A stretch of 64,000 nucleotides of DNA from positions 124,001-188,000 of the forward strand of contig NZ_FNKB01000001.1 in assembly GCF_900102345.1 (NCBI RefSeq), given 5' to 3'. Position 1 is the first letter of the stretch, and every line of letters begins with the position of its first letter. The notes beneath the pieces were generated by a model, which was not told where the DNA came from, searched no databases, and saw only the letters and a list, made by a program, of their open reading frames with translations. Position numbers and translations under genes: made by a program. Source of the stretch: Leucobacter chromiiresistens. GTDB taxonomy: Bacteria; Actinomycetota; Actinomycetes; Actinomycetales; Microbacteriaceae. This document shows positions 8,872-17,116 of the stretch, in pieces.

Positions 8872-9212
8872 GGGGATCCCTTCTCTCGCGCGATCCCCCC
8901 GGCTCGCGACACTGCATATGAACGTCGCCCGGTGCTCCGGGAGACGCTCTTCACGGTACGCAACGGCGGAGCGTCGAAACGCCGTTTGCGCAGGAATGCG
9001 GCCAGTTGCAGTATGCGCGTGGGCGAAATGCAGTATGAGCGGATGTCTTTTGCGCACGGATCGCCCGGATTGCAGCAGCAAGAGCCCGATGCCTGCGCAC
9101 ACCCCTCATCGCGCTTCCGCCGCCGTACACGCCTGGCACCGCCGCAGCAACGCAACACCCCCGCAGCACCGCCGCACCCCAGCACCGCCCCGCCCCGCCC
9201 CGAAAACGCAGA
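8872..9212. other. Intergenic region upstream of the WXG100 gene
   Basis: About 340 bp without a credible gene. It holds the likely promoter region of the WXG100 gene (minus strand; CATATG near 8915-8920 is a possible -10 box) and the two direct repeats at 9007-9040. The segment around 9100-9200 is simple C/G/A-rich sequence with no further structure that I can see. Confidence 0.5.
9007..9040. repeat. Two 12-bp direct repeats spaced 22 bp, possible regulator site
   Basis: TGCAGTATGCGC (9007-9018) and TGCAGTATGAGC (9029-9040) match at 11 of 12 positions and are offset by 22 bp, about two helical turns, so a protein dimer could read both on one face. They lie about 140-170 bp upstream of the WXG100 start. 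Confidence 0.5.
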
Positions 9213-9246
9213 ACGGGGTGCCGCTGCTCATGCAGCAACACCCCGT
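9213..9246 (-). terminator. proS terminator
   Basis: ACGGGGTG and CACCCCGT form an 8-bp outer stem around an inner GCTGC-4-GCAGC stem. The hairpin starts 40 bases after the proS stop and is followed on the minus strand by a short T-containing tail (GCGTTTTC). Confidence 0.75.
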
Positions 9247-9285
9247 CGGCCTCGACCGGCAGCAGCCGGTGGGCGTCAGTGAGAT

Positions 9286-11067
9286 TTACGCCCCGAACCG
9301 GGCGGGAACCTCCGCGAGCGCGACCTTCTCCTTGGTGCCGGCGGCGCGATCCCACACCTCGGCGAACCCCTCGGCGGCGTCTCGGCCCACGACCACGACG
9401 CGCGGCACGCCGAGCAGCTCGGCGTCGCCGAACTTCACCCCCGGCGAGACCTTGGGGCGATCGTCGAAGAGCACGTCGACTCCGGCTGCGTCGAGCGTCT
9501 CGACGAGCGATTCGGCGATCTCGTGCACGGCTGCGTCGCGGCCGGTGGCGACCACGTGCACGGTGAACGGGGCGACGGCCTCCGGCCAGATCAGGCCGCG
9601 GTCGTCGTGGTGCAGCTCGGCGAGGATCGCCATGATGCGGGTGACGCCGATGCCGTACGAGCCCATGGTCACGGTGACGAGCTTGCCGTTCTCGTCGAGC
9701 ACCTTGAGGCCGAGCGCCTCGGCGTACTTGCGGCCGAGCTGGAAGATGTGCCCGATCTCCATGCCGCGCGCGGTCTCGATGGGGCCCGATCCGTCGGGGG
9801 CGGGATCGCCGTCGCGCACGTTCGCGATCTCCACGATCCCGTCGGCGTGGAAGTCGCGCCCGTACACGAGATGCGCGACGTGCCGGCCCTCGACGTTCGC
9901 TCCGGTGACCCAGGCGGTGCCCTCGGCGACGCGGGGATCGACGAGGTACCGCAGCCCGGTGGCGCTCTCCTCCCCGAGCACAGCGGTCGTCTCGCCCGCC
10001 TCGCCGACCTGTGCGGGGCCGATGTACCCCTTCACGAGACCGGGGTGCCGCGCGAGATCGGCGGCCGTCGCGGCCTCGACCTCGGCGCCGGGGAACGCGA
10101 CCTCGGCGCGCTTCATGTCGGCGTCGCGATCGCCCGGGATGCCGACGACCACGATCTCGCGCTCGCCGCCGACGGGCGTCACCGCGAGCACGAGGTTCTT
10201 CAGCGTGTCGGCCGCGGTCCACTCGCGCCCGTCCTCGCGGGGCAGCGCCGCGTTGGTATGCGCGACGAGCGTGTCGATGGTCGGGGTGTCGGGCGAGTCG
10301 TACACGATCGCCGCCGGCGCGTCCGCGAACGCGACGGGCTCCGGCGCCGGCGTGCGGTACGCCTCGACGTTGGCGGCGTACCCGCCCGCGGAGCGGACGA
10401 ACGTGTCCTCTCCGATGGGCGTGGGCAGCAGGAACTCCTCGCTGCGCGATCCGCCCATCGCCCCCGCATCGGCGGAGACGATCGCGTACTCGAGGCCGAG
10501 CCGCGTGAAGATGCGCTCGTAGGCCTGCCGCTGCCGCTCGTAGCTCGCGTTCAGCCCCTCGTCGGTCGCGTCGAACGAGTACGCGTCCTTCATCGTGAAC
10601 TCGCGACCGCGCAGCAGGCCGGCGCGGGGGCGGGCCTCGTCGCGGTACTTGTCCTGAATCTGGAACAGCGTGAGCGGCAGATCCTTGTACGACGTGACGA
10701 TGTCTTTCACCATGTTCGTGAAGACCTCTTCGTGCGTCGGCGCGAGCAGGTAGTCGGCGCCGTGGCGATCCTGCAGGCGGAAGAGCGCGTCGCCGTACTC
10801 CTCCCACCGACCGGTCGCCTCGTAGGGCTCGCGCGGCAGCAGCCCGGGGAAGTGGACTTCGTGCGCACCGGCGGCGACCATCTCCTCGCGGATGATCTGC
10901 TCGAGCTTGCCCTTCACCCGCAGCCCGAGCGGCATCCAGCCGAAGATTCCCGGCGCCTGGCGGCGGATGTAGCCGGCGCGCACGAGCAGTCGGTGGCTCG
11001 CCACTTCTGCATCGGCGGGATCCTCGCGCAGGGTCTTCAGGAAGTAGGAGCTGAGCCGGGTAATCAC
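9286..11067 (-). CDS. proS: Prolyl-tRNA synthetase
   Basis: This 593-aa enzyme charges tRNA-Pro with proline. The order of regions is that of bacterial type-1 ProRS: the class II motif 1 region ([20 protein letters not shown]), motif 2 ([20 protein letters not shown]), an inserted editing (INS) domain at about 240-380, motif 3 ([12 protein letters not shown]), and a C-terminal anticodon-binding domain. Length is normal. The frame stays open far upstream, but similarity starts at [13 protein letters not shown], so GTG 11067 is the start. It lies six bases after TACGAT, a -10 box, which predicts a leaderless mRNA. It is divergent from the mannosyltransferase gene. Confidence 0.95.
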   Translation of the reverse strand: MITRLSSYFLKTLREDPADAEVASHRLLVRAGYIRRQAPGIFGWMPLGLRVKGKLEQIIREEMVAAGAHEVHFPGLLPREPYEATGRWEEYGDALFRLQDRHGADYLLAPTHEEVFTNMVKDIVTSYKDLPLTLFQIQDKYRDEARPRAGLLRGREFTMKDAYSFDATDEGLNASYERQRQAYERIFTRLGLEYAIVSADAGAMGGSRSEEFLLPTPIGEDTFVRSAGGYAANVEAYRTPAPEPVAFADAPAAIVYDSPDTPTIDTLVAHTNAALPREDGREWTAADTLKNLVLAVTPVGGEREIVVVGIPGDRDADMKRAEVAFPGAEVEAATAADLARHPGLVKGYIGPAQVGEAGETTAVLGEESATGLRYLVDPRVAEGTAWVTGANVEGRHVAHLVYGRDFHADGIVEIANVRDGDPAPDGSGPIETARGMEIGHIFQLGRKYAEALGLKVLDENGKLVTVTMGSYGIGVTRIMAILAELHHDDRGLIWPEAVAPFTVHVVATGRDAAVHEIAESLVETLDAAGVDVLFDDRPKVSPGVKFGDAELLGVPRVVVVGRDAAEGFAEVWDRAAGTKEKVALAEVPARFGA

Positions 11068-11073
11068 CTCACC

Positions 11074-11115
11074 ATCGTAGCCCCCGCGGCGCGTGTCGGC
11101 GGCGAGCCGTACGCT
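11074..11115. promoter_or_regulatory. Divergent leaderless promoters of proS and the mannosyltransferase gene
   Basis: On the minus strand TACGAT (11079-11074) ends exactly six bases before GTG 11067. On the plus strand TACGCT (11110-11115) ends exactly six bases before GTG 11122. Neither start has a usable Shine-Dalgarno. With the usual -12/-7 geometry both transcripts would begin at the first base of the start codon. Confidence 0.6.
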
Positions 11116-11121
11116 GGTCCC

Positions 11122-12720
11122 GTGACGCGAAACCGCTGGCTGCACGGGCTCGCACCGATTGCGGTGCTCGCGCTCGCCGCTGCGCTCCGGTTCTGGGCGC
11201 TGGGGCGGCCCGGCGTGCTGGTGTTCGACGAGCTCTACTACGTGCGCGACGCCATCAGTCAGCTCGCCCACGGGTACCCGACGGCGTGGCCCGACGACGA
11301 CCCCGGCATGAGCGGGTCGCGCCCGTACGGCTTTACAGACGCGGCGTCGAACGCGGTGCATCCGCCGCTCGGCAAGTGGCTCATCGGGCTCGGCGTGCTC
11401 GTGTTCGGGCCGGGCTCGGGCTGGGGCTGGCGGGCGGCCGTCGCGCTCGCGGGCGTGCTCACCGTCGGCGTCACGATGCTGCTGGGCTGGCGCATCACGC
11501 GCAGCCTGACGGTGGCGTGCGCCGCGGGCCTGCTGCTGGCCGTCGACGGCGTGCACGTGGTGCTCACGCGCGTCGGGCTGCTCGACGGGTTTCTGACGCT
11601 CGCCGTGACGGTGGGCGCGCTGTGCGTGTGGCGCGACGTCGAATGGACGGGTGCGCGGTCGCCGGTTCCGGATCCGGGGGGCGCGACCGGCCCCGCCCCG
11701 CCCCGCGTCCCTCTGCTCTGGCGTCGCCCCTGGCTGCTCGCGGCGGCGGCGGCCTTCGGGGCCGCGGCGTCGATCAAGTGGTCGGGGCTCTACCCGCTCG
11801 CCGCCTTCCTCGTGTTCGTGACGGTGCGCGACCTCGTGCTGCGGGTCCGGCTGCGGGAGCGCCGCGCGGTGGTCCGCTCGGCGCTGCAGGCGCTCATCGC
11901 CGCTGCGATCGCCCTGCCCGCGGCGGCGCTGGTCTACCTCTCGAGCTGGGCGGGGTGGATCCTCACCTCCGGCGGGTGGAACCGCGCGTCGGGCGATGGG
12001 TGGTGGCCCGCGCTCGTCGGCTACCACGCCCAGATGCTCGACTGGCACCGGTCGCTCAGCGCACCGCACCCGTACGCCTCCCACCCGTTGACCTGGCCGC
12101 TCGCGCTCCGCCCCACCGGCATGTACGAGACGCACTGGGGGCCGGGCGAGGGGTGCCCGTGGGCCGCGTGCGCGGCGGCCGTCTCGCCGCTGCCGAACCC
12201 GCTCGTGACCTGGGGCGGGGTCGTGGCCCTCATCGCCCTCGTCGCCGTCGTCATCGTGCGAGCGCTACGCGGCCCCGATCCGATCGCGACCGCTGGGGCC
12301 CTCGTGATCGTCGGCTATCTCTCGGGGTGGCTGCCCTGGGTGCTCACCGTCTCGCGCTCCGCCGTATTCCAGTTCTACGCGGTCGTGCTGACGCCGTTCT
12401 CGGCCCTCGCGCTCGCCATCGCGCTCGCACTGCTGTGCCGCATCGCGATCCGCCCCCGCATCGGAGGCGCCGCCCGCGTGCCGGAAACCGCGGTCGCGGG
12501 CGGCGGCCGCCGGTCGGAGGCGGGTGCGGAGGCGGGTGCGGAGGACGCCGCGGCGGCGACGAAGCCGGAGGCGGAGACGCTGCTCGGGATCCGCATCGCG
12601 ACCGCGATCTTCCTCGTCGCATGCGTCGCGCTCGCCGCCTGGTTCTTCCCGGTGTGGTCGGGAGCGCCGATGGCCGAGTGGTTCTGGCGCGCGCATCTGT
12701 GGCTTCCCGGCTGGCAGTGA
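11122..12720 (+). CDS. Polyprenol-phosphate-mannose:protein mannosyltransferase (PMT family)
   Basis: This 532-aa multi-pass membrane enzyme is predicted to transfer mannose from polyprenyl-phosphate-mannose to Ser/Thr of exported proteins. Early in the chain is the catalytic-loop motif [11 protein letters not shown] (Asp36-Glu37), then VHPPLGKW, both typical of the GT39/PMT family (Rv1002c-like). About ten hydrophobic helices are visible. Between the last helices is an Arg/Glu/Ala-rich cytoplasmic insert. GTG 11122 lies six bases from TACGCT, consistent with a leaderless transcript. The gene converges on the response regulator gene with a 10-bp gap. It may glycosylate secreted proteins from the T7SS-like loci, but this is only a possibility. 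Confidence 0.88.
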   Translation: MTRNRWLHGLAPIAVLALAAALRFWALGRPGVLVFDELYYVRDAISQLAHGYPTAWPDDDPGMSGSRPYGFTDAASNAVHPPLGKWLIGLGVLVFGPGSGWGWRAAVALAGVLTVGVTMLLGWRITRSLTVACAAGLLLAVDGVHVVLTRVGLLDGFLTLAVTVGALCVWRDVEWTGARSPVPDPGGATGPAPPRVPLLWRRPWLLAAAAAFGAAASIKWSGLYPLAAFLVFVTVRDLVLRVRLRERRAVVRSALQALIAAAIALPAAALVYLSSWAGWILTSGGWNRASGDGWWPALVGYHAQMLDWHRSLSAPHPYASHPLTWPLALRPTGMYETHWGPGEGCPWAACAAAVSPLPNPLVTWGGVVALIALVAVVIVRALRGPDPIATAGALVIVGYLSGWLPWVLTVSRSAVFQFYAVVLTPFSALALAIALALLCRIAIRPRIGGAARVPETAVAGGGRRSEAGAEAGAEDAAAATKPEAETLLGIRIATAIFLVACVALAAWFFPVWSGAPMAEWFWRAHLWLPGWQ

Positions 12721-12730
12721 CCCGCTCGCG

Positions 12731-13402
12731 TCAGAGCAGGCGCCGCGACAGCGCCCACGCCGTGAGCTCGTGCCGATTCGAGAGCTGCAGCTTGCGCAGC
12801 ACGTTCGACACGTGCGTTTCGACCGTCTTGATCGAGAGGAAGAGCTCGGCCGCCACCTCCTTGTAGGCGTACCCCCGGGCGATCATGCGCATCACCTCCT
12901 GCTCCCGCGCCGAGAGGCGGTCGAGCTCGTCGTCCTGCACCGCGGTCTCCCCGCCGCCCGTGCCGAAGGCGTCGAGCACGAAGCCCGCGAGTCGCGGCGA
13001 GAACACGGCGTCTCCGCTGTGCACGCGCAGCACCGCCGCCGTCACCTCGGGGCCGGAGGCCGTCTTCGTCAGATAGCCGCGAGCGCCCGCGCGGATCACC
13101 TGCACGACATCGTCGGCGGCGTCGGAGACGCTGAGGGCGAGCATGCGGACGCCGCGGGTGTCGGATCGGCCGGCGAGGCGCTGCAGCACCTCCGCGCCGC
13201 CGCCCCCCGCGCCGCCGGGAAGGTGGACGTCGAGCAGCACGACGTCGGGAACGGTCGCCGTCACGACGGCGACGGCCTCGTCGACGTTCGCCGCCTCGCC
13301 CACCACCTCGAGTTCGGGGCCGAGCTCGGCCCGGAGGCCGGTGCGGAAGATCTGGTGGTCGTCGACGATGACGACCCGGATCGGGTTCGCTGCAGCATTC
13401 AT
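12731..13402 (-). CDS. LuxR/NarL-type response regulator
   Basis: This 223-aa protein has a receiver domain (VVIVDDHQIFR at the start, phospho-acceptor Asp58 in VVLLDVHLPGG, and the conserved Lys in GYLTKTA) and a C-terminal LuxR-type helix-turn-helix (LSAREQEVMRMIARGYAYKE, then SIKTVETHVSNVLRKL). It should be a DNA-binding transcription factor activated by the kinase encoded just upstream. ATG 13402 overlaps the kinase stop by 4 bp (ATGA), so both are made together. The divergent PspC-protein operon is a plausible target. Confidence 0.92.
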   Translation of the reverse strand: MNAAANPIRVVIVDDHQIFRTGLRAELGPELEVVGEAANVDEAVAVVTATVPDVVLLDVHLPGGAGGGGAEVLQRLAGRSDTRGVRMLALSVSDAADDVVQVIRAGARGYLTKTASGPEVTAAVLRVHSGDAVFSPRLAGFVLDAFGTGGGETAVQDDELDRLSAREQEVMRMIARGYAYKEVAAELFLSIKTVETHVSNVLRKLQLSNRHELTAWALSRRLL

Positions 13403-14814
13403 CGCTTCTCCTCGTTCGGCGCGGTGTCTCGGGTCGGCGCCCCCTGGGCGTCGGCGGAGACGTGCCTCGGCATGCCCAGGCGCACCGACGTGCCGCCGCC
13501 CGGCCCCCGGACGATCCGCGCGTCGCCTCCCGCGCGCTCCATTCTGCCGAGGATCGACTCGCGCACGCCCATCCTGCCCTCCGGCAGCCGGCTCGGGTCG
13601 AGCCCGGGGCCGCGGTCGGTGACGTCGATCATCACGCGATCCCGCGTCGCCTCGAGGTACACCGTCACGTCTCCGCCGGCGTGCCGCGCCGCGTTGAGCA
13701 TCGCCTCCCGGGCCGCGGCCACGATCGGCGCCGGGGCGATGAGCCCCTCCCCCGCGCCGACCGCGACGACTTCGAAGCGCACCGCGTGGTGCTCCTCCAG
13801 GGCCGCCGCGTGCGCGCGCAGCTCCGCATCGACGGCCTCCCGCGCCTGCGGCACCGCGCCGTCGGCGGTGCGGAAGAGCCACTCGCGCAGCTCCCGCTCC
13901 TGGCCGCGCGCCAGCCGCGCCACCTCGCTGCCGGGCTCCGAGCGCTGCTGGATCAGGGCGAGCGTTTGCAGCACCGAATCGTGCAGGTGGGCCGCGATGT
14001 CTGAGCGCTCGGCCTCCCGCGCCCGGGCGGAGCGCTCGGCCATCAGCTCGCGGTTGATGCGCAGCAGCCAGGGCGCCACCGCGAGGGCGACCCCGCCGAG
14101 CACGGCGAGCGCGGCGCCGATCACGGTCCAGGTATTCGGCTCGCGGGCGGTGACGAAGAACATGAGCACGCCGACGGCGACCAGGGCGAGGGCGCCGAGC
14201 GCGCGCGGCAGGGCGTTGCGGTCGGGCCGATCGCGGTCGGCGATCTGCCACCAGGTGAGGCCGACGCCGACGAGCACCGCGAGCGCCGGCAGCAGCAGCT
14301 CGAGGCGCAGCTCCACGCCAGCGCGTTCGAGCACGAGCCCGAGCCCGGCGAGCAGCAGGCAGAACCCGAGCAGGAGCTCGGCGATCGGCCAGCGCACGCG
14401 GCGGCGGGCGGGCGCGGGGTCGCCCGATGCCGGCGATGCGGGCGGCGCGGGCGACTGCGACGACCCGGCGGCTCCCGCCCCGGCTTCGACCGCCGCCGCG
14501 GGCGGCACCGCGACATCGACGGGCGACCCCGCCTCCGCGGGTTCCGATCCCGCACCGGCGCCCGATTCAGCACCCGCACCCGCGGGGCGCGTCAGCGCGC
14601 GGCGCAGCGGAACGATGCCGTCTTCCGCGTCCTCCCAGGGCACGGTCGCCCAGAGCCACAGGTAGAACACCGCGCCCGCTCCGCCGAGCGCGGTGAGCAC
14701 GAGCACCGCGACGCGCACCGTCTGCGGCGAGATGCCGAGGTGGGCTCCGAGTCCGCCGCAGACGCCCGCGAGCACCCGGTCGCTGCGCGATCGGGTGAGC
14801 GGAGCATCGGTCAT
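13399..14814 (-). CDS. PspC-domain sensor histidine kinase
   Basis: This 471-aa membrane kinase has an N-terminal PspC domain (SDRVLAGVCGGLGAHLGI) with its membrane helix, then an Ala/Pro/Glu-rich linker and four further helices. The dimerisation/phosphoacceptor region reads DIAAHLHDSVLQTLALIQQ (near 275-290), of the HisKA_3 type, and a C-terminal ATPase domain follows (DRGPGLD, GGGTSVRL). Such kinases respond to envelope stress and pair with LuxR-type regulators, as here. ATG 14814 is preferred to an in-frame TTG at 14826. The divergent neighbour encodes another PspC-domain protein, which suggests that both sense a common membrane signal. Confidence 0.9.
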   Translation of the reverse strand: MTDAPLTRSRSDRVLAGVCGGLGAHLGISPQTVRVAVLVLTALGGAGAVFYLWLWATVPWEDAEDGIVPLRRALTRPAGAGAESGAGAGSEPAEAGSPVDVAVPPAAAVEAGAGAAGSSQSPAPPASPASGDPAPARRRVRWPIAELLLGFCLLLAGLGLVLERAGVELRLELLLPALAVLVGVGLTWWQIADRDRPDRNALPRALGALALVAVGVLMFFVTAREPNTWTVIGAALAVLGGVALAVAPWLLRINRELMAERSARAREAERSDIAAHLHDSVLQTLALIQQRSEPGSEVARLARGQERELREWLFRTADGAVPQAREAVDAELRAHAAALEEHHAVRFEVVAVGAGEGLIAPAPIVAAAREAMLNAARHAGGDVTVYLEATRDRVMIDVTDRGPGLDPSRLPEGRMGVRESILGRMERAGGDARIVRGPGGGTSVRLGMPRHVSADAQGAPTRDTAPNEEKR

Positions 14815-14915
14815 GCCCCCATCCAAGCAGGTCGGGGCCGCGCTCGGGGGTTCGGGGCGCGGAATTCAGGGGCGGATCAGGGGGATCCCCCATAGCCCGC
14901 CGTCACCCCCTCGGC

Positions 14916-14921
14916 CAGACT
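14916..14921 (+). promoter_or_regulatory. Possible -10 box of the PspC operon
   Basis: CAGACT lies six bases before ATG 14928, the same spacing as the other leaderless starts in this window, but the first base departs from TANNNT. No Shine-Dalgarno precedes this ATG. Confidence 0.35.
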
Positions 14922-14927
14922 CGAAGC

Positions 14928-16655
14928 ATGCACACGACACCTCCCCCCGCAGATTCCGCGAGTCGCCCGGCTGGGCCGCCCGCCGGGCAGGGCTTCTTCG
15001 ACTGGATTCGCGGGCTCGGCATCACCCGGAGCGCCGATCGATGGTTCGCCGGCGTCGCCGCCGGGATCGCCGAGCGCCTGCGCGTCGATCCCATCATCGT
15101 GCGCGGCGTCTTCATCGTGCTCGCGCTGCTCGGCGGGCCGGGTCTGCTGCTCTACCTCGCCGGCTGGCTCCTGCTGCCCGATGCCTCGGGCCGCATCCAC
15201 GTGGAGGAGATCGTGCGGGGGCGAGCCGACACCGGGACGATCGTCGTCGCCGTCGTACTGACGTCGGTCGTCATCATCCCGGGCGTCATCGGGCTCGCGA
15301 GCCCGGGCCTCGGCTTCCCGATGCTCAGCGTCTGGAGCTGGGACGTGTGGGGGCGGCTCGGCATCCCGGGGTGGCTCTCGACGACGGTGGCGTGGGTGTC
15401 GTGGATCGCGATTCTCGGGTTCGCCTTCTTCTGGATCCGGCACGTGGTGCTGCAGCGGGGCCGCGAGCATCGCGAGCGGGAGCCGCGCCCGGCTCGCGGC
15501 GAACGCGATTCCCGTGCAGGCGATCCCGAGCGCGATGCCCCTCAGCCCGAGCGCGACACCCCGCAGCCCGGCGACTCGGCGGCCTCGTTCGCCGCGCGGG
15601 CGAGCGAGAGCGCCGACCGCGTCGCTCGAGACGCGGCGGAGTGGGGTCGCCGGGCGGGCGCCGCGGCCGACAAGTGGGGCCGCGAGGTGGGCGAGCAGAC
15701 CGAGGCGTGGAGCGCCCGGTACGCCGAGCACCACGATGCCCATCGCCTCGGCACCGCGCACACCGTGATCACCCTGGCGCTCGCCCTGCTCGCGGGCGGT
15801 CTGGCCGCGCTCTGGACGACCGCCGTGCACGGGCCGCTCGTGATCGAGAGCGCCGCCCCCGACGCGCTCATCACCGGCCTGATCGCCGCGCTCGCCGTGC
15901 TCGCCGTCTCCCTGATCGTCGCGGGCACGCGCGGCCGCTACACCGGCTGGGTCGGCTTCCTCTCCGCCTGCGGCGTGGTCGCTCTGCTCGTCACGGTCGT
16001 GCTGCCGTGGGGCACCCGATTCCAGCCGTTCGGCGACCTCCACGTGACCGGATCCGAGACCGGCGCCGTGGTGCTCGCCGGCAACACCACCGTCGATCTC
16101 ACGGGCATCGGCGCCGCCGACCGCGACGCCGCCGGCGCCTCGACCGGCGACGACGGCCTCGAGGTCTGGGTGATCGCCGGGCGCGTCACCGTCGAGCTCC
16201 CCGATTCAGGCCCCGTGATCGCCCATGTGCGCATGCTCGCGGGCCGCATCGACGAATCCGGGCGCACCGACCTCGACGCCTCCCGCGAGCAGCAGGTCAT
16301 GACGAGCGGCCCGTTCATCTCGCGCGAGATCCGCTCGAACGTCACGCCGGGCAACGTCGACACCGCGAGCGTCGTCACCGTCACCCTGCTGGCCGGCAAC
16401 GTCGACGTGCGCGGTGGCGGGAGCGTCTCGGATGAGGCGTCGACCGACGATGCGGGCGACCGGGAGACGACGACCGACCGGAGTTCGGAGCAGCGCCTCG
16501 AGCGGCAGCGCGACGAGCTGAACGACGAACTCGCGGTCATCGACTGGAGGCTCTCGGAGCCGGGCCTCAGCTCGTCGGAGCGCCGCAGTCTCGAAGCCGA
16601 GCAGAACGACCTCGCACGACAACTCGAAGACCTCGAACTGGAGATGAACCGATGA
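14928..16655 (+). CDS. PspC-domain multi-pass membrane protein with C-terminal coiled coil
   Basis: This 575-aa protein begins with a PspC domain (SADRWFAGVAAGIAERLRVD plus the helix that follows) and has further membrane helices near 105-170. A charged cytoplasmic stretch follows (about 180-270, rich in Arg/Asp/Ala), then three more helices (about 280-365) and a beta-rich C-terminal part (VVLAGNTTVDLTG, VIAGRVTVELPDSG, VRMLAGRIDESG) like LiaF/YvqF adhesin-type domains. The last 60 residues form a coiled coil (RLERQRDELNDELAVIDWRL). It is probably an envelope-stress sensor or effector working with the divergent PspC kinase. The stop overlaps the next gene by 4 bp. Confidence 0.82.
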   Translation: MHTTPPPADSASRPAGPPAGQGFFDWIRGLGITRSADRWFAGVAAGIAERLRVDPIIVRGVFIVLALLGGPGLLLYLAGWLLLPDASGRIHVEEIVRGRADTGTIVVAVVLTSVVIIPGVIGLASPGLGFPMLSVWSWDVWGRLGIPGWLSTTVAWVSWIAILGFAFFWIRHVVLQRGREHREREPRPARGERDSRAGDPERDAPQPERDTPQPGDSAASFAARASESADRVARDAAEWGRRAGAAADKWGREVGEQTEAWSARYAEHHDAHRLGTAHTVITLALALLAGGLAALWTTAVHGPLVIESAAPDALITGLIAALAVLAVSLIVAGTRGRYTGWVGFLSACGVVALLVTVVLPWGTRFQPFGDLHVTGSETGAVVLAGNTTVDLTGIGAADRDAAGASTGDDGLEVWVIAGRVTVELPDSGPVIAHVRMLAGRIDESGRTDLDASREQQVMTSGPFISREIRSNVTPGNVDTASVVTVTLLAGNVDVRGGGSVSDEASTDDAGDRETTTDRSSEQRLERQRDELNDELAVIDWRLSEPGLSSSERRSLEAEQNDLARQLEDLELEMNR

Positions 16656-17113
16656 ACACCGATGCCGCGCGCCCCGGGCCGCCGAGCGACGAACCCGCAC
16701 GACCGGAGACGGCCGAGGAGTCGACGACGCGCATCCCGCTCACTCCGCCACCGCCGCACGAGCCCGCCGCCGATCCCGAACCGCGGGAGCCGAGCGCGGA
16801 AGCCGACGCACCCCCGACCGCGCCGCGGCCCGCAGCGGCCGGTCGCACCGAGCCCGCGAATCCGGCAGCCGCGCCTGCCCCCGCCGCGGCTGATGCGCCC
16901 TCGGCACGGCCGAGCCCGCGCACGGGGCCGATCGTGTGGGGCGCGCTCATCCTCGTCTTCTGCGGGTACGTGTCGCAGCAGGTGCTCGGCGGCGGCGGTC
17001 TCGACGCGGCGGGGTGGATCACCGCCACCGTCATCGGCCTCGGCGTGCTGCTGCTCGGGGTCGGCTTCGCCGTGCTCATCCGCAGCCGCCGCGAGACGAG
17101 GCGGAGGCCGTGA
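16652..17113 (+). CDS. Small two-helix membrane protein with Pro/Ala-rich N-terminus
   Basis: This 153-aa protein has a low-complexity cytoplasmic or extracellular N-terminus of about 90 residues rich in Pro, Ala and Glu. Two membrane helices follow (IVWGALILVFCGYVSQQVLG and ITATVIGLGVLLLGVGFAV) and then a basic tail RSRRETRRRP. It overlaps the PspC gene by 4 bp (ATGA) and is therefore co-translated with it; a membrane complex is likely. The family is unrecognised. Confidence 0.75.
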   Translation: MNTDAARPGPPSDEPARPETAEESTTRIPLTPPPPHEPAADPEPREPSAEADAPPTAPRPAAAGRTEPANPAAAPAPAAADAPSARPSPRTGPIVWGALILVFCGYVSQQVLGGGGLDAAGWITATVIGLGVLLLGVGFAVLIRSRRETRRRP

Positions 17114-17116
17114 CGC

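Noticed and set aside
11068..12135. N-terminal extension of proS on the minus strand
   Set aside because: The frame is open but lies opposite the mannosyltransferase gene and has no ProRS similarity; [12 protein letters not shown] at 11067 is the true N-terminus.
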